22,202 bases of DNA from Candidatus Moranbacteria bacterium GW2011_GWE2_36_40 (lineage in GTDB: Bacteria > Patescibacteriota > Minisyncoccia > Moranbacterales > GWC2-37-73): assembly GCA_000991645.1 (NCBI GenBank), contig LBRX01000015.1, positions 1-22,202 of the forward strand, given 5' to 3'. The notes beneath the pieces were generated by a model. That model was not told where the DNA came from. It did not search any database and saw only the letters and a program-made list of their open reading frames with translations. Positions within the stretch are counted from its first letter, which is position 1, and each line of letters begins with the position of its first letter. This document shows, in pieces, positions 7,799 through 13,785 of the stretch. Both the position numbers and the translations under genes were made by a program.

Positions 7799-7893
7799 TT
7801 TGTCATTCCCGTGAAAACGGGAATCCAGGGCTAGGCATCGCTCTGGATCCCCTGCCTACCGGCAGGCAGGCCAGTCAAGCTGAGGATGACAAA
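7799..7893. repeat. 95-bp palindromic element, relative of the 3370 copy
   Basis: The ends TTTGTCAT and ATGACAAA are exact inverted repeats. The left 28 bases are nearly those of the 3370 copy, including the ATTCCCGT-gaaa-ACGGGAAT hairpin. The right half differs: it holds CTGGATCCCC and a CTGCCTACCGGCAGGCAG palindrome that I associate with Parcubacteria intergenic DNA. It ends 24 bases before the mannosyltransferase ATG. Confidence 0.8.
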
Positions 7894-7917
7894 TGTATAA
7901 ATATTTATAAAACTTAA

Positions 7918-9045
7918 ATGAAAAGAATAGTACTTATAGTTTTAGTTTGGCTTTTTATCGTTAATCTTTTTGGGTTTGTGGCGCTTAATCGTTTCAATTT
8001 GACGCCGGACACGGCGTACACTTGGATCACACCGGAAAGTTTTCCAGTGGCAAAAAATTCCAACCTTATCGATATGCACAATCGATGGGACACGTTTTGG
8101 TATTTGGACATTGTTAATAATGGATATCATTTAAATGCCAACAATACCTTGGCAAATGTGGTTTTCTTTCCACTCTATCCAGCCTTGATAAAAATTCTTG
8201 GAACCGTGTTACTAGGGAACTTTGTGCTGGCTGGTTGGATTTTGAGCATGTCATTTTTGTTGGCTTCTTGTGTGTATTTGTATAAATTTGTGAAAGAATT
8301 TCATCCAGACATTGATCCTGAGCTACCGATTTTACTGATGCTTATTTTCCCAACCGCTTTTTTCTTCAACGTCGTTTACACTGAATCAATATTTCTTTTT
8401 CTCACTATTGCGACTTTTTATTACGCTTTTCGCAAAAACTTTTATCTAGCAGGGCTCTTTGCATTTTTGGGGTCACTGGCGCATAGTAATGGCGTTTTCT
8501 TGGCGTTGCCAATACTTTGGAAAATTGTTGAACTAAATGGTTGGAAAAACATGGGTTGGAAAAACATGCTTTCACCGAGTCAGTGGAAATATTTGATTCC
8601 AGTTTTCTTTGCACCGATTGGATCATTTTTGTTTTTGGGATATGACTGGTGGAAATTTGGCGATCCAATGTTGTTTTTCAAAATTCAAAGCGCATGGGGA
8701 AGATCGTTCACGATCAACTGGGAACATTTTTCTTTTTTCTCTCATCCGTCAATTGCGAACATGGGTATAGATATTTTTCTGGCAGTTTTTATTATCTCAG
8801 CTGTGGTGGTTGTGTATCGAAAACTTTCGCCGCTTTATGCAATTTTCATGTCCACAACATTGATTGCTGCTTTTACCTCTGGAACACTCATGAGCGTCGG
8901 TCGTTACAGTCTGGTGATGTTTCCATTATTTATACTTCTCTCGAAAATAAAAAATAAAATGGTTTTGCAAGCTTGGATTTTGCTATCGACCTTGTTTTTT
9001 GCTCTTGACATAATTTTGTGGGTAAATAATTATTGGGCAGGATAG
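7918..9045 (+). CDS. PIG-V-like mannosyltransferase, GT-C fold membrane protein
   Basis: This multi-spanning protein of 375 residues resembles bacterial PIG-V/GT-C glycosyltransferases, which transfer sugars from lipid-linked donors on the outer face of the membrane. It has an N-terminal membrane segment (3-23), then an outer loop with the family signature RWDTFWYLDIVNNGYH (56-71), FFPLYPALI (83-91), and later FFNVVYTESIFLFL. About nine or ten hydrophobic segments follow. The acidic D58 in the RWD motif is the probable catalytic residue by analogy. A perfect 15-bp tandem duplication at 8539-8568 gives the internal repeat GWKNMGWKNM in a loop. The acceptor is unknown; surface protein or lipid mannosylation is the natural guess. 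Confidence 0.85.
   Translation: MKRIVLIVLVWLFIVNLFGFVALNRFNLTPDTAYTWITPESFPVAKNSNLIDMHNRWDTFWYLDIVNNGYHLNANNTLANVVFFPLYPALIKILGTVLLGNFVLAGWILSMSFLLASCVYLYKFVKEFHPDIDPELPILLMLIFPTAFFFNVVYTESIFLFLTIATFYYAFRKNFYLAGLFAFLGSLAHSNGVFLALPILWKIVELNGWKNMGWKNMLSPSQWKYLIPVFFAPIGSFLFLGYDWWKFGDPMLFFKIQSAWGRSFTINWEHFSFFSHPSIANMGIDIFLAVFIISAVVVVYRKLSPLYAIFMSTTLIAAFTSGTLMSVGRYSLVMFPLFILLSKIKNKMVLQAWILLSTLFFALDIILWVNNYWAG
8539..8568. repeat. 15-bp perfect tandem duplication inside the mannosyltransferase
   Basis: GGTTGGAAAAACATG occurs twice in direct succession and in frame, adding five residues (GWKNM) to a loop. Two identical copies suggest a recent slippage event. Confidence 0.9.
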
Positions 9046-9054
9046 GGTAATAAA

Positions 9055-9089
9055 TTTAAAATTTTTAATTTTTAATTTGAAATTATAAT
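9055..9089. repeat. 7-nt tandem array (TTTTTAA words)
   Basis: Five heptamers (TTTAAAA, TTTTTAA twice, TTTGAAA, TTATAAT) lie between the mannosyltransferase stop and the start at 9093. Low complexity makes the period less certain than at other loci. Confidence 0.6.
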
Positions 9090-9092
9090 GAT

Positions 9093-9446
9093 ATGGGTAT
9101 TGCAGTTGAATTTAATCCAGACTTGGCACTTCGTGATATTTCCGAATTCAAAGCTGGAAGAAGAAAAATTGAAGAATGTATTCCTGAAAATCTTGAGGTT
9201 GGAAAAGTTTATGATTTTTTTAAAAAAGAACAAAGGATTTACTATTTGTTAGGAGAAGTTTCTTTAATTGAAACTACGACTGCTGGCGGAAGTTTTTCCA
9301 AGGCTCGAGCCAATGTTAATATTTTGGAAGTAACACATTTTCTTGAGAATGGTATTGTTTGCACAAAGGGAAAGTATAAGGTGGTTGAAGTTTTTGAAAT
9401 TGACAAAAATGCTCCATTTGAAAAATGCAGCATGGCTAAGAAATAA
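9093..9446 (+). CDS. Conserved hypothetical protein (MGIAVEFNPDLALRD)
   Basis: This soluble protein of 117 residues has no known function to me. The opening MGIAVEFNPDLALRDISEF, the phrase ECIPENLEVGKVYDF (28-42) and the mostly beta-type remainder (YYLLGEVSLIET, VNILEVTHFLENGIV, KYKVVEVFEI) look like a well-conserved family; I recall similar proteins in Parcubacteria genomes. It heads a tight unit: the HD hydrolase starts four bases after its stop, and the cytidylyltransferase-like gene follows that after seven bases. No Shine-Dalgarno site precedes it. Confidence 0.75.
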   Translation: MGIAVEFNPDLALRDISEFKAGRRKIEECIPENLEVGKVYDFFKKEQRIYYLLGEVSLIETTTAGGSFSKARANVNILEVTHFLENGIVCTKGKYKVVEVFEIDKNAPFEKCSMAKK

Positions 9447-9450
9447 TAGT

Positions 9451-10116
9451 ATGAAAATCACGAAAGAATTGATTGGAAAAATTGAAAAAGAAGCCAGGGA
9501 ATTTTTTCAAGATGCGAGTGGCTGCCATGATTGGTCGCACGTGGAAAGAGTAAGAAAGATGGCTTTGCATGTTGGAAAGTTGGAAAAAGCAAACGTGCAA
9601 GTGTTGGAAATTGCGTCGCTTCTTCATGATATTGGACGCAGGGATGAAATGAAGTCAAAAGGACTTTTTTGTCACGCTGAAAAAGGTGCTGAATTAGCAA
9701 TTGAAATTTTGGACAGATATTGCATCGAAAATGAAATGAAAAAAGAGATTATTCATTGTATTTTTACTCATCGTAATCGCACAACTAAAAAACCTGAATC
9801 ACTAGAGGCAAAAATACTTTTTGATGCTGATAAGCTTGATTCGTCAGGGGCAGTGAGCGTGGCTCGAGATTTTTTATTTGCTGGAAATGCAGGCTCGAAT
9901 TGTTTATACACTGGTAATGAGAAAAAGTTAGCAAAAAGTAAGATTAATTATTCTTACACAAAAGAAGATTCTGCGATTCTGGAGTATGAAATTAATTTGA
10001 AATACATCAAAGATAGAATGTTAACAAATACTGGTAAAAACATTGCAAAAGAACGTCACAAATTTATGAAGGATTTTTTTGAGAGATTTTGGGAAGAAGT
10101 TGGGGGTAAAAAATAA
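9451..10116 (+). CDS. HD-domain phosphohydrolase
   Basis: This metal-dependent hydrolase of 221 residues is of the HD superfamily, likely acting on a phosphate ester or nucleotide. The metal-binding set is visible: H30 in DWSHVERV, H59-D60 in SLLHDIGRR, and an aspartate in ILFDADKLD (125-130). The segment CHDWSHVERVRKMA resembles YedJ-like HD proteins. The frame is open from 9343, but only the ATG at 9451 starts the domain and avoids overlapping the upstream gene, so I use it. The gene is the middle one of a close three-gene unit. The true substrate is unknown. Confidence 0.88.
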   Translation: MKITKELIGKIEKEAREFFQDASGCHDWSHVERVRKMALHVGKLEKANVQVLEIASLLHDIGRRDEMKSKGLFCHAEKGAELAIEILDRYCIENEMKKEIIHCIFTHRNRTTKKPESLEAKILFDADKLDSSGAVSVARDFLFAGNAGSNCLYTGNEKKLAKSKINYSYTKEDSAILEYEINLKYIKDRMLTNTGKNIAKERHKFMKDFFERFWEEVGGKK

Positions 10117-10123
10117 AAATAAT

Positions 10124-10537
10124 ATGCGTAAGGTTTTGGTGTTTGGGACATTTGATATTTTTCATGAAGGTCATTGGGACTTTTTGAAACAGGCTCGCAA
10201 ATATGGCGAGTTTTTGCGTGTGGTGGTGGCGAGAGATGTTACGGTTTTGAATGTGAAAAGGCATCAGCCAAGATATTCCGAACAGGAAAGAGTTGTTGTG
10301 ATTAAAAAAAGCGGGCTGGCTGAAGAGGTTGTTTTGGGAAGTTTGAATGATCGATATGAAGTTGTGCGCGAGTATAAGCCAGACGTTATTTGTTTGGGAT
10401 ATGATCAAAAACAATCAGTTGCTGAGCTTCGCAGAAAATTAAATGAAACTGGCTTGGATAGAACAAGGATAATAAGATTAAAATCTTACAAGCCAGAAAA
10501 ATATAAATCATCAATATTAAGAAAAAATATTTCTTAA
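10124..10537 (+). CDS. Cytidylyltransferase-fold nucleotidyltransferase (FAD synthase/TagD-like)
   Basis: This single-domain protein of 137 residues belongs to the HIGH-type nucleotidyltransferase family, which joins a nucleoside monophosphate to a phosphorylated acceptor. GTFDIFHEGHWDFL (8-21) is the ATP/CTP-binding site with its HxGH pair, and VVVARDVTV and ICLGYDQ are the other core strands. It is of the archaeal FAD synthase (RibL) or glycerol-3-phosphate cytidylyltransferase size. The usual closing ISTSxI or RTxGISTT motif is replaced by KYKSSILRK. The start at 10124 lies seven bases after the HD gene, so the two are translated together. Which substrate it uses cannot be told from sequence alone. 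Confidence 0.85.
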   Translation: MRKVLVFGTFDIFHEGHWDFLKQARKYGEFLRVVVARDVTVLNVKRHQPRYSEQERVVVIKKSGLAEEVVLGSLNDRYEVVREYKPDVICLGYDQKQSVAELRRKLNETGLDRTRIIRLKSYKPEKYKSSILRKNIS

Positions 10538-10558
10538 AATATTTTTATTCAATTTTTT

Positions 10559-10715
10559 CTCTCCTCAGATGAGGAGAGATGCCCGTAGGACAGAGAGGTT
10601 TGAGTGATGCCTAGCTCAACCCCACCTCAATCCTCCCCTTATCCAAGGGGAGGAAGTAGCATGGAGTTATTCTTTTTATTCCTCACCCCAGCCCTCTCCT
10701 TATCTAAGGAGAGGG
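10559..10715. repeat. Cluster of three strong hairpins (CTCTCC/CCTCCCC repeat family)
   Basis: Three near-perfect hairpins occur in 157 bases. They are CTCTCCTC-agat-GAGGAGAG (10559-10578), TCCTCCCCTT-atcc-AAGGGGAGGA (10631-10654) and CCCTCTCCTT-atct-AAGGAGAGGG (10692-10715). Strings such as CCTCACCCCAGCCCTCTCC are known from dispersed repeats in several bacterial phyla. No T-run follows any of them on the plus strand, so they are not classic terminators. They occupy the gap between the nucleotidyltransferase and the tRNA-like gene. Confidence 0.8.
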
Positions 10716-10740
10716 AGGAATATGGAATAATACTTTTCTT

Positions 10741-10771
10741 TTGAAATATTTTCAAAACAAGCATGTAGTAT
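10741..10771 (+). promoter_or_regulatory. Predicted promoter of the tRNA-like gene
   Basis: A TTGAAA -35 box (10741-10746) and a TAGTAT -10 box (10766-10771) have a slightly long 19-base spacer. The predicted start falls at or next to the first base of the tRNA-like RNA. The -35 box is inside the inverted repeat TTTTGAAA-tat-TTTCAAAA (10738-10756). Confidence 0.4.
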
Positions 10772-10777
10772 TTATTA

Positions 10778-10917
10778 TGGTTCGTAGCTCAGTGGCAGAG
10801 CGGCTATCAGGGTGATGCGGAAAGGCTTTGGTTCATAATTTCTGGGGAAATTTTGTCGACCAATCTCTCTCTGTTTGATAGCATGGTACGCTAGTTCGAA
10901 TCTAGCCGAACCGTCCA
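10778..10917 (+). tRNA. tRNA-like gene with about 63-nt insertion in the anticodon loop, decoding identity unresolved
   Basis: Both tRNA halves are clear. The acceptor TGGTTCG (10778-10784) pairs with CGAACCG (10907-10913), with a T-G first pair, then T73 and an encoded CCA. T8 and A9 are followed by the D arm GCTC-AGTGGCA-GAGC, which keeps the G18-G19 pair. The T arm is GCTAG-TTCGAAT-CTAGC. G15 and C48 can form the Levitt pair. The anticodon stem GCTAT/ATAGC (10803-10807, 10878-10882) extends by CA/TG, but about 66 bases follow where a 7-base loop should be. Removing 10808-10870 or 10809-10871 would leave CTGTTTG (anticodon GTT, but an unusual T37). Keeping the insert leaves no anticodon. 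It contains a TTGGTT/GACCAA helix capped by AATTTC-tggg-GAAATT. The RNA has its own promoter and terminator, which argues against a dead pseudogene. Confidence 0.75.
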
Positions 10918-10955
10918 TAAAAACACATTTACAAAATGTGTTTTTATATTTATGT
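10918..10955. terminator. Terminator after the tRNA-like gene, probably bidirectional
   Basis: The stem TAAAAACACATTT-aca-AAATGTGTTTTTA begins right after the encoded CCA and is followed by TATATTT. Its T-rich and A-rich sides let it also end the convergent minus-strand gene at 10950. Confidence 0.75.
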
Positions 10956-11408
10956 ATCAAGTTGATTTTTTTCTAGGTATGTGTATATTTTTTCAATTGG
11001 AACAAATTGACTTCCAATTTTTTCAATAAACTCGGACATTTTATTGAGATCTTTTCTGATTATGTCCGGCATGATAATTTCATGTTCCACCAAGAGGTCA
11101 TCTTGTTGTTTTTCCAAGAGTTCCATAAAATAAAACGCCAATTGTTCACTGTCTATAAAGTTGTTGTTTTTGGGCGATTCCACTTTTGATTTTATCACGT
11201 TTTTCTTCTTGGATTGTTGATGATCTGTCAGTCTTTCCTGTATGGCAGGATGTTGTTCAAATTTGGTTGCATTATATTGTGCATCAAATGCTCTACACTT
11301 TAAATCACGTTTTAATTTTTTTTGCTCAAATGAGGTATTATTGCCCTCCAAAGACTTTTGGGGTGGTGCAATGTGCCTTTCAAAATAGTTTGTAAATTCT
11401 TGAAGCAT
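10950..11408 (-). CDS. Hypothetical protein, helical and charged
   Basis: I do not recognise this soluble protein of 152 residues. It is rich in Lys, Glu and Gln and looks mostly helical. A basic, probably flexible middle (residues 65-82, QQSKKKNVIKSKVESPKN) separates an N-terminal segment from a C-terminal helical part (SEQLAFYFMELLEKQQDDL and IEKIGSQFVPIEKIYTYLEK). There is no signal peptide or membrane segment. It converges with the tRNA-like gene and shares the terminator with it. The upstream gap to serS carries one of the two inverted repeats that flank serS. Confidence 0.6.
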   Translation of the reverse strand: MLQEFTNYFERHIAPPQKSLEGNNTSFEQKKLKRDLKCRAFDAQYNATKFEQHPAIQERLTDHQQSKKKNVIKSKVESPKNNNFIDSEQLAFYFMELLEKQQDDLLVEHEIIMPDIIRKDLNKMSEFIEKIGSQFVPIEKIYTYLEKNQLDT

Positions 11409-11420
11409 ATACTTTTATTA

Positions 11421-11480
11421 TCTAGCGAAACGAGCGAAATGATTGTCAGCAGACAAGTATTTCCGAGTGAGCGACGATAC
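11421..11480 (+). repeat. 60-bp repeat, left copy flanking serS
   Basis: The copy begins TCTAGCGAAACGAGCGAAATGA and ends TATTTCCGAGTGAGCGACGATAC, with a TTGTC-agca-GACAA hairpin inside. A diverged copy lies in the opposite orientation at 13017-13072, just after serS. Confidence 0.65.
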
Positions 11481-11555
11481 CAAAAGGTTTAATACCTTTT
11501 ATTTTATCTGTCTATTATATCAGAAAAAGGTATATAATTCTAATTTTTGCAATTC

Positions 11556-11584
11556 TTGCAAAAAGGCTTGAAATAAGCTAAGAT
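11556..11584 (+). promoter_or_regulatory. Predicted serS promoter, spacer palindrome type
   Basis: A TTGCAA -35 box (11556-11561) and a TAAGAT -10 box (11579-11584) are 17 bases apart. The spacer holds GCTT-gaaat-AAGC, a perfect inverted repeat in the same place as in the 4158 and lysS promoters. An alternative reading, TTGAAA-N16-TATTAA at 11568-11595, cannot be excluded. Confidence 0.6.
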
Positions 11585-11623
11585 TTAGATATTAAAAAGC
11601 GCTCATATTATAAAAATTATAAT

Positions 11624-11661
11624 AAATAAGTTGATTTTCATGTTGAGAATCAATCTTATTT
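11624..11661 (+). promoter_or_regulatory. Leader hairpin just upstream of the serS start
   Basis: AAATAAGTTGATT (11624-11636) pairs with AATCAA-t-CTTATTT (11648-11661), giving 13 base pairs with one bulged T and an 11-base loop. It ends 10 bases before the ATG, where a ribosome would sit, so it could affect translation. It is not a T-box: no specifier loop or T-box sequence is seen. Confidence 0.55.
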
Positions 11662-11671
11662 AACAGAATAA

Positions 11672-13000
11672 ATGTTGGATATTAAATTTATCAAGGAACA
11701 CAAAGAGGCCGTTGCAGATGCTGTAATCAAAAAAAATATTGATTTGGATATCGATAAGCTTTTAATTTTGGACAAAAAACGTTTGGAATTATTGCAAGAA
11801 ACTGAGCAATTGTTGGCACTCAAAAATGATTTAAATGAAATGATAAAAGCCGCAAAAGATGATGAAGAACGCAAGGAGATTATCGAAAAGGGAAAGGAGA
11901 TCAAGGCTGATATTGAAAAAATAGAACCCCAATACAAGAAAGTAAAAGAAGAGTTTGATGAATTGATGGTCAAGGTCCCAAATATTATTTCTGTCGATAC
12001 TCCGGTTGGAAAGTCAGATGAAGATAATGTGGAAATTGAAAGAAGTGGGAAAATACCAACTTTTAATTTTCCAATCAAGGATCATGTTCAGCTTGGAAAA
12101 GATTTGGATATTTTGGATTTGGAAAAAGGAACCAAAGTTGCTGGTTTTCGTGGATATTACATGAAAAACGAGGGAGCATCTTTGATGATGGCGCTGATGA
12201 TGTATGCGATGAATAAATTGATTGAAAAAGGATATGCTCCGATGATTCCACCAACGCTTGTGAAAGGCTCTGCGCTTTTTGGAACCGGATATTTTAAGGG
12301 CAGGGAATATGATCCAGAAACTGATGAGGTTTATCAAGTTGCCAGCAAAGACAAAGAATCTTCAGGTGAAACAAGCAGAGAAAAGAAATTTTTGGTTGGA
12401 ACAGCCGAACCATCACTTTTGGCATATTACGCAGATGAAGTTTTGAAAGAAGAACAATTGCCAATCAAGATTGTGGGATATTCGCAATGCTATCGAAGTG
12501 AAATTGGTTCATATGGAAAAGATACAAAGGGATTTTATCGTGTGCATGAATTTATGAAAGTTGAACAAGTTGTTTTGATGGCAGCTGACGAAGAAGCTTC
12601 GATCAAAATGCATGATGATATGCTGGAAATTTCCAAAGAAGTTCACAAAGAACTTGGTCTTCCATATCGAGTGTTGAAAATTTGTTCTGGTGACATGAGC
12701 GCTGGAAAATTCAGAGCCTATGATATTGAGGCTTGGATGCCAAGTCGCGACGGATTTGGCGAAACAGGCTCAGCTTCAAATTTCCTGGACTGGCAAGCAC
12801 GAAGACTTAATGTGAAATATGTTGATAAAAATGGTGAGAAAAAACATGTCTTCATGCTCAACAACACCGTGCTTCCTTCACCGCGCCCATTCATCGCAAT
12901 TTTGGAAAACTTCCAACAAGCTGACGGCTCAGTTGTGATTCCGGAAGTGCTAAGGAAATATATGCCAGGAGGGATTTCAACTATTTTTCCTAAAAAATAA
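11672..13000 (+). CDS. serS: Seryl-tRNA synthetase
   Basis: It charges tRNA-Ser (and tRNA-Sec where present) with serine. At 442 residues it is slightly longer than the usual 420-430. The N-terminal 110 residues form the long tRNA-binding coiled coil (heptad-like, Lys/Glu/Leu-rich). The class II core shows GTAEPSLLAYYADE (243-256), the motif 2 arginine region CYRSEIGSYGKDTKGFYRVHEF (273-294, read in two parts) and motif 3 with NNTVLPSPRPF then IAILENFQ. The family usually has NGTAVATPRALIAILENHQ, so this motif 3 is a variant that keeps the arginine. About ten extra residues after YQVASKDKESS account for the length. No Shine-Dalgarno site is visible; a leader hairpin precedes the start. Confidence 0.95.
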   Translation: MLDIKFIKEHKEAVADAVIKKNIDLDIDKLLILDKKRLELLQETEQLLALKNDLNEMIKAAKDDEERKEIIEKGKEIKADIEKIEPQYKKVKEEFDELMVKVPNIISVDTPVGKSDEDNVEIERSGKIPTFNFPIKDHVQLGKDLDILDLEKGTKVAGFRGYYMKNEGASLMMALMMYAMNKLIEKGYAPMIPPTLVKGSALFGTGYFKGREYDPETDEVYQVASKDKESSGETSREKKFLVGTAEPSLLAYYADEVLKEEQLPIKIVGYSQCYRSEIGSYGKDTKGFYRVHEFMKVEQVVLMAADEEASIKMHDDMLEISKEVHKELGLPYRVLKICSGDMSAGKFRAYDIEAWMPSRDGFGETGSASNFLDWQARRLNVKYVDKNGEKKHVFMLNNTVLPSPRPFIAILENFQQADGSVVIPEVLRKYMPGGISTIFPKK

Positions 13001-13016
13001 ATCAGAGTACCGATTT

Positions 13017-13072
13017 GTTTTCGTCGCTTGTTCGGAAATGAAAATAATTTTCATTTCACTCACTACGCTAGA
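13017..13072 (-). repeat. 56-bp repeat, right copy flanking serS (inverted)
   Basis: Read on the minus strand it runs from TCTAGCGTAGTGAGTGAAATGA to TTTCCGAACAAGCGACGA, matching the 11421 copy at both ends. It contains a perfect 11-bp hairpin, GAAATGAAAAT-a-ATTTTCATTTC (13035-13057). The centre differs from the left copy. Confidence 0.65.
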
Positions 13073-13081
13073 AAATAATTG

Positions 13082-13116
13082 AAAGTATAAAGTATCTTGT
13101 ATTTTGTATGATGTAT
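13082..13116. repeat. 7-nt tandem array (NNNGTAT x5)
   Basis: Five heptamers, AAAGTAT twice, CTTGTAT, TTTGTAT and GATGTAT, end 13 bases before the HD gene ATG at 13130. Confidence 0.8.
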
Positions 13117-13129
13117 AAATGCAAAAAGT

Positions 13130-13726
13130 ATGAATAAAGAAAAAATTCAACAACTTGAAGAAGAAATAAAAAATCTTCATTATAGGCCTACAAATTTAAA
13201 GCATAGTTTTTCGAACGTGGAAACTAAAGAATTCTATTGTTGGTTTTGGGATATTCACATAAAACCAGTCATTGAATATAGTAAGCAAATGGCCGAGAAA
13301 TACGGAGCGGATGTTGACGCTGTTTGGGTTGGTGCAATTTTGCATGACGTTGCTAGACTTACCGATGAAGAACCGCATGATGAAATAGGATCTCAAAAAG
13401 GATATGAAATGTTGCTTGAAAAGGGTTTTGACGAGAATTTTGCTCAGAAAGTAAAAAATATAATTTTACGACATCGATGTAAAAATTACCCGCCAGAATC
13501 ATTGGAAGAAAAGGTTGTCGCTTCAGCTGATGCGATGGCACATTTTATTCCGCCATTTTATCTTTGGATAAGTAAATATTCAAACATGAGCTTTGCAGAA
13601 GTTTTGGAAAAAAATACAAAAAAGATTGACCGAGATTTTAATGATAAAATATTTTTTGAAGATGAGAAGAAATTGGTTGAAGCGCAGTATAATGTTTTAA
13701 AAAATTGGTTTGAATTCAAAATATAA
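13130..13726 (+). CDS. HD-domain phosphohydrolase (second copy type)
   Basis: This soluble protein of 198 residues carries the HD metal site: H43 in DIHIKPVIEY, H72-D73 in AILHDVARL, and D134 in ASADAMAHF. A further HR pair lies in ILRHRC (114-116). The 40-residue charged N-terminal helix is not part of the domain. It is only distantly similar to the HD protein at 9451. A uridylyl-transferase-like or nucleotide-hydrolysing role is possible, but no substrate can be assigned. It stands alone between serS and the GH1 gene, with a 7-nt array as its leader and no Shine-Dalgarno site. Confidence 0.85.
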   Translation: MNKEKIQQLEEEIKNLHYRPTNLKHSFSNVETKEFYCWFWDIHIKPVIEYSKQMAEKYGADVDAVWVGAILHDVARLTDEEPHDEIGSQKGYEMLLEKGFDENFAQKVKNIILRHRCKNYPPESLEEKVVASADAMAHFIPPFYLWISKYSNMSFAEVLEKNTKKIDRDFNDKIFFEDEKKLVEAQYNVLKNWFEFKI

Positions 13727-13785
13727 GAGCGAGGGGATTTATGTCAAAAAGGATGCATTAACGGATTAGTTGAAATAAAAAATTT

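Noticed and set aside
9343..9450. An upstream extension of the HD hydrolase overlapping the gene before it
   Set aside because: The extension overlaps a well-formed gene in another frame and adds no domain; the ATG at 9451 starts the HD protein naturally.
10803..10882. A hammerhead-like ribozyme in the tRNA insert (TGATG, GGAAA and GTC occur in order)
   Set aside because: No stem II can form between TGATGC and GGAAA, and the core base after TGATG is C instead of A. The match is too weak to call.
10778..10917. A group I or group II intron, tmRNA or tRNA-Sec explanation for the long tRNA-like gene
   Set aside because: The insert is about 63 nt, while the smallest group I introns are near 200. 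The D arm is canonical, unlike tmRNA. There is no long variable arm or UCA anticodon as in tRNA-Sec.
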